64,000 nucleotides of DNA from Burkholderiales bacterium. GTDB lineage: Bacteria; Pseudomonadota; Gammaproteobacteria; Burkholderiales; Burkholderiaceae_C. Below the pieces are notes generated by a model, which had not been told where the DNA came from, did no database searches, and was given only the letters and a program-made list of their open reading frames with translations. This document shows, in pieces, positions 20,673 through 30,400 of this stretch (position 1 is its first letter; every line of letters starts with the position of its first letter). The position numbers and the translations under genes are program-made. The stretch is from contig RXJW01000064.1 in the NCBI GenBank assembly GCA_003963005.1, positions 40,845 to 104,844 on the forward strand, read 5' to 3'.

Positions 20673-21344
20673 ATGGGAAGCCTCTACCTCGTCCGCCACG
20701 GCCAGGCCAGTTTCGGCGCGGCCGACTACGACCAGCTCAGCCCCCGCGGCCACGAGCAATGCCGGTTGCTCGGCGCCTACTGGCGGGAGCGCGACCAGCG
20801 CTTCGACGCCGTCTTCACGGGCACGCTGCGCCGGCATGCCCAGTCGCTCGCCGGCATCGCCGAGGGCCTGGGGCACGACCTGCCCGCCGTGGCCGTGCCC
20901 GGCCTGAACGAGTACGACAGCGAGGCCGTGGTGCGCGCCATCCACCCCGGGCCGCTGGCGCCGCCGCGCGACCCCGAGGCCGTCAAGCAGCACTTCCGCC
21001 TGCTGCGCCAGGGCCTGCTCGCCTGGATGGCCGGCGAGACGGTGCCGGCGGGCATGCCCTCGCACGCCGACTTCGCGGCCGGCGTGGCCGGCGCGCTCGA
21101 CCGCGTGCGCGAGGTGGGCGTCGGGCGTCAGGTGCTGATCGTCTCCAGCGGCGGCCCGATCGCAACTGCCGTGGCGCAGGTGCTGTCCACGCCGCCGCAG
21201 ACCTTCGTCGAGCTGAACCTGCGCATCCGCAACTCGGCCGTGACCGAGTTCGCCTTCAACCCCAAGCGCCATCACCTCGTCACCTTCAACACGCTGCCGC
21301 ACCTGGACACGGCCGAGACGCGGGTGCATATCACCCACGCCTGA
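20673..21344 (+). CDS. Histidine phosphatase family protein
   Basis: 223-residue member of the phosphoglycerate-mutase-like phosphatases. The catalytic motif is LVRHGQAS at the N-terminus (the RHG His is phosphorylated in the reaction). A second conserved Arg lies in FTGTLRRHAQS, and the distal His may lie in the VSSGGPIATAV region, where the usual SHG reads SGG. That distal His appears absent, as in some divergent members. ATG 20661 or 20664 would add three or four residues. Substrate not predictable. Confidence 0.87.
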   Translation: MGSLYLVRHGQASFGAADYDQLSPRGHEQCRLLGAYWRERDQRFDAVFTGTLRRHAQSLAGIAEGLGHDLPAVAVPGLNEYDSEAVVRAIHPGPLAPPRDPEAVKQHFRLLRQGLLAWMAGETVPAGMPSHADFAAGVAGALDRVREVGVGRQVLIVSSGGPIATAVAQVLSTPPQTFVELNLRIRNSAVTEFAFNPKRHHLVTFNTLPHLDTAETRVHITHA

Positions 21345-21419
21345 CGCGTCTGCGCGACAGCCGCGCCCTCGCAGTCAGGGCAGGATGGTGCCCGCCGGGG
21401 GCCGGCGGGAGAAACAGGC

Positions 21420-22162
<743 letters not shown>

Positions 22163-22166
<4 letters not shown>

Positions 22167-24577
22167 CAAGCGCTGTGGCCGCGCCACCCCGCGCCGTGCC
22201 GGGCGCCCTGGCCATGTTCTGGCTGCTGACCCGGCTGCGGCTGCGCCGGCTGGTGAATCTGACGGGTGCCATGAGCCGGCTGTCCTTCGGTCGAAAGAAG
22301 GCGGCTGCCGCCCGCACGGGCACGGCGCGCAAGGGTGGCACGGGCTGGCTGCTGGCGATGGTCATGGGCCTGCTGATGCTGGGCGCCTTCGGCAGTGTCG
22401 CCGTGGGGAGCTTCGAGAAACTGCACCAGGTGCTGGACGTGCAGCCCCAGGATGAAGCCGATCGCGAGGCCAACGGAGAGGTCTCGAAAGAGGGGGAGAA
22501 GTTCTCCTCGCCAGGCCCGGTGAGCCAGGCCTTCAGTCCGCCACTGCTGGCGGGTACGGCCGGGCTGCTGACGCTGCTGGTGCTGATGGCCGTGTGCAAC
22601 GACCTCGGGACCCGCGAATTGGCGCGTCCCGAATGGGACCTGGAATGGCTGCTGACCCTGCCCGTCGGCTTGACTGCGCTGCTGTGGGCGCGGCTCGTGG
22701 AGCGCAGTGTCACCAGCGTGTTCGCCTGGTTGGCCCTGCTGCCACTGTGCACCGTGCTGGCATGGAAGTCAGGCGTTCCGTGGTGGGCGTCACCCGGGCT
22801 GGGGCTGGTGGCCTGCCTGCCGTTGTGCCTGTTGGCGGCGCTGCTGCGCTCGCTGGTGGATATCGGCTTGCGGCTGCACCTGTCGCCGCCCCGGCTGCGC
22901 AATCTGCAGGCCTTGATGTCGGTGGTGGGCTTGCTGGGCATGTACCTGGCGCTGTCCATCGGCACCTCGCGGGGCGGCAGCTATGGCGTCGAGCTCGTCA
23001 GTGCGCTGCCGGGCTGGGCGCTGTGGACGCCGCCGGGCCTCGTCGTGCGCGCCCTCAACGCCGCCCAGCCGGGTGCCGGGCTGCTGCTGTTGGTGTTCGC
23101 GGCGGCCCAGGTGGTCGTTCTGTCGGCGCTCGGCGTGGCCTGGATGCGCCACCAACTGCGGCACGGGCTTCTGGCGGTGGGTCACCGGGAGGCGGGTGGC
23201 CGTCAGGGGGGAGTGGCCGCGGCACCCGCAAAGGTGTCGGGGCGGCCTTTCATCCGTTCGGCCATTCAGCGGCGCGAGCTCCGACTGCTCGCACGCGACC
23301 GCAACTTTCTCGTGCAGACCTTGCTGCTGCCGGTGCTCATCATCGGCAGTCAGGTGGTGATGAACGGCGGCTGGCAAGCAGTGGCGGCCCTGTTCAGCGC
23401 TTCACCGCCGGTGGTCGCATCGGCGGCATTCGGCCTGGCGAGCTACATGCTGATGCTGTCGGCGTTCCAGACGCTCAACAACGAAGGGGCAGCGCTGTGG
23501 CTGCTGTACACCTTCCCGCGCAGCATTGGCCAGACACTCAAGGAGAAGGCACAGCTGTGGGCTGCGCTGGCCCTGGTGTACGTGCTGTGCATCCTGGTGC
23601 CGGCCGCGTGGCAGGCCAAGGACGGGGCGGGCTGGCAACTGCTCGGGCCTGCACTGCTGGCGCTGGTGGGTGTGCCGCTGTTTGCGGTGATTGCGGTGTC
23701 GCTGGCGGTGTTCGCCAGCGACCCCCTCGCCGAGGAACGCGCGGCCCGGGTGCGGCCGGGCTACATCTACCTCTTCATGCTGCTCGGCAGTTTCTATGCA
23801 TACGGCCTGTGGGCCGCGCAGTGGTGGCAGTCCCTGATCATCGTGCTGCTGACCGGCTTGCTGGCCCTGGCCCTGTGGCAGAAGGCCACCGATCAGCTGC
23901 CCTTCCTGCTCGATCCGACCGCTTCCCCGCCCGCGCGGCCATCGGTGGCCGATGGGGTCATGGCGGCGATGTGTTTCTTCATCTGCCAGCTGGTGCTCGC
24001 AGCGCTGTGGCAGGTGGTGATGCCCGGACATGCGGTGGCCGGGCTGCTGGCCGTGTTCCTTGCCGCGGGCGCTTTCACCTACGGCCTGGTCCGGCTGGCC
24101 TACTGGCGCACCGGCACCCGCTCGCTGCCCGAGTGGCTGGGTGCGCCGGGCTCGCGGGTCGCGAGCCTGCGCTCGGGCGCTGGCCTGGGGGTGCTGGCGG
24201 CAGCGGCAGGGCTGGCCTATGTCGGCATCCTGCAGGTGCTGGAGTTGGCACCCGCGGCGCCGGCAGCGTTGGCCCCAGGCCTGCGCCTGGGGCTCCTGCT
24301 GTTGTGCGTGCTGGCCGCGCCCGTCTTCGAGGAGTTCATCTTCCGCGGCCTGATCTTCGGCGGCCTGCGCCGTTCGCTGCCGTTGTGGCCAGCGGCCGCG
24401 GCAAGCGCCGCGGTGTTTGCCATCGTCCACCCGCCGATCTCCGTCATCCCGGTGTTCTTCCTGGGGCTGTGCACGGCGCTGGCCTTCGAGCGCGGCCGCA
24501 GCCTGCTCGCGCCGATGGTGGTCCATGCCATTTACAACGCGGCGGTGGTGGGCTGGCAGTTCCTCGCGGCGCCCTGA
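22163..24577 (+). CDS. ABC-2 type permease fused to a CPBP (CAAX-type) intramembrane protease
   Basis: 804-residue polytopic protein of two parts. Residues 1 to about 560 form an ABC-2-like permease with many hydrophobic helices and a large non-membrane segment after the first. From about 600 on there is a CPBP/Abi intramembrane protease domain with its three conserved motifs: EEFIFR (Glu723-Glu724, Arg728), a His in IVHPP, and HAIYN (His788, Asn792). This is the order of the glutamate-type metalloprotease catalytic centre. A full-length permease and protease in one chain suggests export coupled to membrane-embedded cleavage of the cargo or of the transporter. Coupled to the ATPase by ATGA. 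Confidence 0.88.
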
Positions 24578-24609
24578 GGGTCGTGGCGCTGCGCCCCGAC
24601 AATGCGTGC

Positions 24610-25848
24610 ATGGCCGCACCGCTGTTCACCGCCCTCATCACCCCGCCCCCGGCGGCCACGGCGCCGGCCCGCGAGCGCTTCCTGCATCTGGTGCGCCTGG
24701 CGCTGGCCGGCGGCCAGTTCGGCAAGCTGCTGCTGTCGGGGCCTGTGGGCGACGATGCCGACGTCGAACGCCTGACCGTTCGTGCGATTGAGCTGCGCGG
24801 TGAGCCTGCGCTCACCTTTCTCTGGCGCCACCGCACCAAGGACGTCACCAAGAACCACCCGCCCGAGGCCGGGCTGGCCGAGATCGCCGCACTGCTCGGC
24901 GTGCGTTTCCGCAACGCGCACCTGCACACCGCGGCCGAGGAAGTGCAGTTCGCCGTCAGCCGGAAGGGCCGCGAGACACTGCGCGTGACGCGCGTGGACG
25001 CCGCCGAGCCGCCGGCCCCGGCCGCGCACGACAAGGCCAAGTTCCGGCCGCTGGAGATGGCCCACCCGGTGTGGTCGGCGCTCGGCTTGACGCATCTCGT
25101 CAAGGGCGAGCTGGCACTCGTGCCCGCCATGGCCCGCAAGTGGAAGCAGATCAATCGTTTCGTCGAGATCCTGTCCGCCGCCGTCGACGAAGCCGGGCTC
25201 GCCGGCCCGGTGCGCGTGGCCGACTTCGGCTCCGGCAAGGGCTACCTCACCTTTGCCGTGCACGACTGGTTGCAGGCCCGGGGCCTGGAGCCGCGCGTGA
25301 CCGGCATCGAACTGCGTGACGACATGGTCAGGCTCTGCAATGCCGTCATCGAGGGCGAGCAGCTGAGCGGCATCCGCTTCGACCAGGGCGACGTGCGCAC
25401 CCAGGCCGTGCAGCCGCTGGACGTGATGATCGCCCTGCATGCCTGCGACATCGCGACGGACCACGCGCTGCACGTCGGCCTGCAAAGCGGCGCCCGGATC
25501 ATCATGAGTTCGCCCTGCTGCCACAAGGAACTGCGCCCGCAGATGACCCTGCCGCCGGTGCTCCGCCCGATGCTGCAGCACGGCATCCACCTCGGCCAGG
25601 AGGCCGAGATGGTGACCGACTCGCTGCGCGCGCTGCTGCTGGAAAGCCAGGGCTACCGCACCCAGGTGTTCGAGTTCATCGCGCTGGAGCACACCAGCAA
25701 GAACAAGATGATCCTGGCCGTGAAGGCCCAGGGCGCCGCCGCCGCGGCGCTCGCCGCGCGCCGGCCGGAGCTGCTCGCGCAGATCGCCGAGATCAAGCGC
25801 TTCTACGGGCTGAAGGAGCAGCGGCTGGAGCAGTTGCTGGCCGCCTGA
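24610..25848 (+). CDS. SAM-dependent methyltransferase (Methyltransf_32-like)
   Basis: 412-residue protein. The N-terminal third (1-190) is an accessory domain. The catalytic Rossmann fold starts at VRVADFGSGKGYLTF (about residue 200), with the acidic ribose-binding residue in TGIELRDD. A later motif is ALHACDIATD followed by SSPCCHKEL, typical of Methyltransf_32 proteins related to rRNA and tRNA methyltransferases. The frame is open far upstream, but the ATG at 24610 gives a sensible start 32 bases after the permease gene. Target RNA or protein unknown. Confidence 0.85.
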   Translation: MAAPLFTALITPPPAATAPARERFLHLVRLALAGGQFGKLLLSGPVGDDADVERLTVRAIELRGEPALTFLWRHRTKDVTKNHPPEAGLAEIAALLGVRFRNAHLHTAAEEVQFAVSRKGRETLRVTRVDAAEPPAPAAHDKAKFRPLEMAHPVWSALGLTHLVKGELALVPAMARKWKQINRFVEILSAAVDEAGLAGPVRVADFGSGKGYLTFAVHDWLQARGLEPRVTGIELRDDMVRLCNAVIEGEQLSGIRFDQGDVRTQAVQPLDVMIALHACDIATDHALHVGLQSGARIIMSSPCCHKELRPQMTLPPVLRPMLQHGIHLGQEAEMVTDSLRALLLESQGYRTQVFEFIALEHTSKNKMILAVKAQGAAAAALAARRPELLAQIAEIKRFYGLKEQRLEQLLAA

Positions 25849-26056
25849 GGCGTGTTCACCGCGCCGATGGCCTGACGCAGCGGCCAGCCGTAGTGGCTGC
25901 GACCGGTGCGCGGCGCTTCAAACTGGCTCATGACTGATTGACGGGGGCTCAGCTTGCTCCACGGGCCATCGACCCGGGCTGAGGACGAATATCCGACGCC
26001 CCGGGCAGGTCCAGCCGGTCAGCGTCGAGCGGCTCGCGCCCGGGCACGCGGGCGGC

Positions 26057-26527
26057 GTGGCCGACCTCCGCGCCGCTGTCGGCGAGGCGCAGGCGGACCG
26101 CCTGCTGGCCGCCACGGCCGCCTTGCCAGGTGGGCTTCAGGTCGTTGCGGCCTGCGTCGGCTCGTTCGACCGGCCGGGGCCCGTTCAGGCGGTGCTGGGC
26201 CTCGTCTCGGCCGACGCGCGCCGTTTGGTGTACGCCGCCTACCTTCCGGGCGCCGCGCCCGAGGTGCTGTGGGACGAGCAGCCGCCGCCCGGGCCGGTCG
26301 CCGGGGTGATGCAGCGCTTTCCGAGCGTGCATTGCCTGTCCTGGACGGCGGTCGAGCGGGCGAATGCCCGTCGCCGGGCAGCGGGCGAGTCGCAGATCGT
26401 CAAGCGCCGCTCCAATCTGGACGTCGCCTGCGTGGCGCCGATGCAGTCCGACTTCGAGTACGTCTGCCACGGCTGGGACGACAAGCGCAGGCGTTGGGAG
26501 CGCTTGGGCGGTTGGATGCAACCCTAG
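26057..26527 (+). CDS. Hypothetical protein, start uncertain
   Basis: 156 residues from GTG 26057. No family recognised. The frame is open back to 25934 and the translation just upstream (PVSVERLAPGHAGG) looks coded. The gene therefore probably starts earlier with a weak codon, or its 5' end is damaged: an ATG at 25930 is in another frame and meets a stop after three codons. The C-terminal part is basic and aromatic (CHGWDDKRRRWERL). A palindromic repeat begins right after the stop and the base composition changes beyond it. Confidence 0.55.
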   Translation: MADLRAAVGEAQADRLLAATAALPGGLQVVAACVGSFDRPGPVQAVLGLVSADARRLVYAAYLPGAAPEVLWDEQPPPGPVAGVMQRFPSVHCLSWTAVERANARRRAAGESQIVKRRSNLDVACVAPMQSDFEYVCHGWDDKRRRWERLGGWMQP

Positions 26528-26530
26528 CCA

Positions 26531-26640
26531 GGTAGGGCGGGTCGAGACCCGCCGCTGCACCGGTCGTACAGGATTCGCTTCTCCATGTTCTGCCGGGCGA
26601 GGCGAGGCTCGACCCGCCCCACATGGCTGCAGGATTCGAG
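26531..26640. repeat. Palindromic repeat element bordering the toxin locus
   Basis: The gap holds a palindrome, GGCGGGTCGAGACCCGCC (26536-26553, two 8-base arms around GA). CTCGACCCGCCC at 26608-26619 is the reverse complement of 26535-26546. CAGGATTCG occurs twice as a direct repeat (26569-26577 and 26630-26638). The element ends exactly where the immunity-like gene ends and base composition falls. Confidence 0.7.
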
Positions 26641-26919
26641 CTATTGCTGCGTGAGAAGTGGCATCAGCGCAGCAATTTCCGTTTTGAGGCGGGCTTCATC
26701 TAAATAGAAATCTGGCTTAAGTGCGAGCAACTCAGAATTCGACGTAAAACTATCTGCATAGCCGAAGGCGAGTTGAAGTATTTCGTATAAAGGTTCCTTG
26801 AACCTGCGCCTTTCATTTTTAAACTTGGCTAAATATTGCTGCTGAAAGTCGTCGGCAGTCATTTTACCTGTAGTAAGGGAGAGCATCAACGCGCGATACT
26901 CATTCGCGACTTGGTCCAT
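26641..26919 (-). CDS. Putative immunity protein, colicin-immunity-like
   Basis: Small 92-residue, helix-rich, probably cytoplasmic protein starting at ATG 26919, with GAGAAG just upstream; the in-frame TTG at 26946 is less likely. The pattern (MDQVANEYRALMLSL, then DDFQQQYLAKFKNE, an acidic/aromatic GYADSF and KPDFYLDEARLKTEI) resembles the bacterial self-protective colicin-like immunity family. It is the third gene downstream of the Rhs open frame, on the same strand and in the same AT-richer block, a normal place for an immunity gene. The family assignment is from memory of the pattern. Confidence 0.65.
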   Translation of the reverse strand: MDQVANEYRALMLSLTTGKMTADDFQQQYLAKFKNERRRFKEPLYEILQLAFGYADSFTSNSELLALKPDFYLDEARLKTEIAALMPLLTQQ

Positions 26920-26950
26920 TCGCTTCTCACAATGACTCAGTGCCAACGTG

Positions 26951-27409
26951 TTAGTCGATATTGGCCGCGCTGCTTATCTTTCCGTTGTCAACCTTCCAAA
27001 AGTTGCCGCAAGGATTGTTGTCAGGCTTACAAGTGCCGTTTGCCTTATCGCCTACTTTTGGCGGCCCCTCCTGTCCAAAGCAGCCGGCACCCCTCGAGAG
27101 GCAAAGCTTCTCCAAGTCAAGGTAACACCCACCAAGACACTGCGAAGAGTCGTCACACGCCTTGCCAGCATCGGGATATTCCACGATGCATTTCTGTGTG
27201 CGGGTACCGCAGACGGCAGAAACTTCCCCACCCACAAGCTTGCATTTTTCCGCCGAATACTTGAGCACTGCATGGGGATCATCATGAAGAAGCTTAGGTG
27301 TGGTGTCATTTATCACTCCAAGCAATAAGCCAGCCAACACCCCGCACAAAGCCAACAGAACAACAACAATAAAGCTGGTCCTAAAGAAGCGAAGCTCAAA
27401 CTTCTTCAT
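26951..27409 (-). CDS. Membrane-anchored, cysteine-rich exported protein coupled to rhs (candidate immunity protein)
   Basis: 152 residues. It starts MKKFELRFFRTSF, followed by one strong membrane helix (about 12-34) and an outside domain with about ten cysteines, including the cluster CDDSSQCLGGC and spaced CGT, CIV, CYL, CLS, CFG and CKP motifs. This suggests a disulfide-knotted periplasmic domain. I recognise no family. Its ATG overlaps the TGA of the Rhs open frame (27406-27409, ATGA), so it is translated with the toxin. Position and topology fit immunity against a toxin acting in the periplasm; that is inference. Base composition is clearly lower in G+C than in the neighbours (24 of 60 in 27361-27420). 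Confidence 0.7.
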   Translation of the reverse strand: MKKFELRFFRTSFIVVVLLALCGVLAGLLLGVINDTTPKLLHDDPHAVLKYSAEKCKLVGGEVSAVCGTRTQKCIVEYPDAGKACDDSSQCLGGCYLDLEKLCLSRGAGCFGQEGPPKVGDKANGTCKPDNNPCGNFWKVDNGKISSAANID

Positions 27410-30400
27410 TTTGAGTAGCCACCAAATAACACAGTCATGGTATCTGCATCCATTAGGGCGCCCTGCCTGCCCATCCACTCAAATCTGAGCTTGGCAGCCA
27501 TCTCTGGATCGGCGGGCATAGGACGATAGTTCCTATCCATTAGGTAACCCGCACCCCTTCGATGAAAACCTTCGTGCATTAGCGTTGCTGATCCAATCTT
27601 CTTAGAATCCGTGAAGTACTGAGGCGAAAGCTTCACCGAGTCATTTGCGTGAACCGCATATTTGCCAGACAACGAATTATCCAGCTCGAGCTTGATATTC
27701 GATCGTAAGTCAGCAAGAGAATTGTTTCCGGCGTTGCTCATTTGCTCTAAAAGGCTCACATCCTTACTCGCGCCATCCCCTGCAACCTTATCAATTTTCT
27801 GGGAAAAACTGGTCTGCTCCGCTGTGAGTGACTTGCCCGCCTTGATCGCCGACATGATTGCACCCACCATCTTTACGCCCGCTTCCAATTTGCGAATAGC
27901 TGTAGCTTGGTTCGACATGGCGGTCGTGCACTGCTCTGAGGTCAAGCTATCGCCGCAAGAATATGCGCCGTTGGGATCAACTTTCGCGTACGGGTTGTTC
28001 TCCACGTACATATAGCGGCCGAAACTGGTTCCAGCGTTGGCATCAGTAACGATCGGATCAACCGAAAGGAATCTCCCCGCCCACGGATCGTAATACCTCT
28101 GCTGCATGTACACGAGATCCGTCTCCGCATCCTGCACATGCCCCGTGAAGCCCAGCGCCCCAACGGACGGGCTCGGCTTCACCCCTGAGGCGACATACCC
28201 GTACGGCTCATAGCGCGTGCGGTTGATCACCGCACCCGCCGTGTTCGTGCGCGCCACTGGGCTGCCCAGCGCATCCGTGTGCAGGTACTGCGTCCCGCTC
28301 ACGCTGTTCGCCTCTGCAATCGCCTTGCCGCCGAGGTAGATGTAGGCCGTGGTGCTTGTCGGTCGCGCGCCGCCCGTGCTCGTGGCCCACAGGATTTGGC
28401 CCGCCTGGCTGTACAGCTGCATGCGCGTGGAGCCATCGGTGCTGACGACCCGGAAGCGCCGGCCGTGGCCGTCGTAGGCGTAGCTGCCACCCAGGCTGCT
28501 GGTGGTCAGCCGGTTGCCGAGGTCGAAGCCGAAGGTCTGCGCGCCCTTGGCGGTCAGGTTGCCGCGGGCATCGAACCCGTAGTTGGCCAACACGCCGTTG
28601 GTCGTGACGCTGGCGAGCTGGTTGTTGGCACCAAAGCTCAGCACCGTGCTGCGGCTGCCCACGGTGGCGGCCCGCAGGTTGTCCACGGGGTCGTAGGCGT
28701 AGCTGGCCGTGCCCCACACGCCAGGCGCGCTGGCGCTCGTGAGGCGGTCCAGGTCGTCGTAGCCGAGCGTGCGGTTGAAGACGGCTTCCTGCTGGTCGGT
28801 GATGCTGGCGACGTTGCCGTTCTGGTCGTAGCCGTAGAGGTCCTGCAGCACGCCCGCATCACGGTTGACCAGTGGCAGGCCACGGACGTTCTGTGTCAGG
28901 CTGTGGGCAATGCCGTTGGCCAGCGTGTAGCCGGCCACCGCGCCATTGGGGTGGTAGGTGATGCCGCTGGCAAAGCCGCTGACCGACTGCGACTCACCGA
29001 GCGCATTGGGGCTGTAGGTGACGGTGCGGTCCGGGTAGGTGAGCGCGCTCAGGTCGCCGGCCGTGTTGTAGCCCCAGGCGAAGTTGTAGGTCTGGCCGCC
29101 GTAGGCAAAGCTTTCAGTCGCGAGCTTGCGCAGCGCGTTGTAGCCGTAGGTCCAGGTGCCGCCGTTGCTGGTGATGGTCTCCAGCAGGCCGTCCGGCGTG
29201 TAGGTGCGGCTCACCGCCGGGCTGCCGTCGCCGTACGTCACCGTCTTGAGGCGGTTCAGCAGGTCGTAGCCGTAGGTGATGCGCGCCGCCAGCGGCACGC
29301 TCGCGTCGTTGCAGGCTGCCGGGTCGGCCAAAGCCTGGCCGGGGGCCTTCCAGTCGATGTTGCCAGCGGCGTCGTAGACCTGCACGGTCGAGCCCACCTC
29401 CGGCTCGATCGTCTTGCACAGCCTCTGGCCGGCGTCATACACGTAGCTTCGGGTGACGTTGCTGGTGTAGCCAGCGAACGTGCCGCTGCGCGTGATGGCG
29501 GTGGGCTTGCCGAAGATGTCGCGGGCGATGGCGACGTTCACGCCGGCCGGCGCCGAGATGGTCGCGAGTTGCGCCTTGGCGGGGTCGTCCAGCGCCCAGA
29601 AGCCCTGCGTCGTGACCTTGCTGCGCGGGTTGGTGGTCTGCGTCTGGAAGCCGTTCAGGTAGGCGATGCTGGTGCTCAGCACGCCGAGTTCGCTATCCGC
29701 CTGCATCTGCGTCTTGCGTCCCAGCGAGTCGTACTGGGTGCGCGTGCCGGGTGACGTGACGGCCACGTCGCCGAGGTCGCGTTGCGGATAGCTCTCGAAG
29801 CTCACGCGGCCGCTGCTGTCGTAGCCGTTGACCGTGACCTTGCGCGTGGCCGCCTCGTTGGCGGCATCGAAGGTGCGCGTCATGACCGGGCGCCAGTAGG
29901 CGTCCAGGAAGGTCTGCGTGGTGGCCGTGCCCTTGGTGGTGGTGTGGCGCCAATGGCCTGCGGGCAAGCCGTACTCGGCGGTCGTGATCTTCTCGAAGCG
30001 CAGTGCGGTGGCGGTGAAGCCGGCCGGCGGCGTGATCGACGTGATCAAGCCCCAGGTGTTGTCGTAGCCGTACTGTGTCGTGTAGGTCGCCGGGTTGGTG
30101 TGGCTCGTGACCCAGCCGAGATCATTGACGGTGACGCTCTCGTTGGTGCTGTCCGGGTAGGTCACGAGGCGGGCGATGCCGCGCTTGTAGTCGCCGAAGC
30201 TCGTCAGGCGGTTGCCGCCATCGCGCCGGCCGCTGACGGTGCCATCGGGGTTGTAGTCGATGCTTTCCTTGAGCACACCGAACTCGCGCACGGCCTTGAG
30301 CGTGGCGGTGGCGGGGTCGAAGTCGCGGTCCACCATCAGCTGCCCGCCGCCGTTGGCGACCTGCCTGACCTGGCCGAGCACCCAGACACTGAAGTTGTCG

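Noticed and set aside
22594..25848. A 1,084-residue methyltransferase
   Set aside because: The upstream two thirds of the frame are a shadow of the permease-CPBP gene; the methyltransferase starts at ATG 24610.
26531..26640. A CRISPR array
   Set aside because: Only a palindrome and two short direct repeats; no regular repeat-spacer pattern, and no cas genes.
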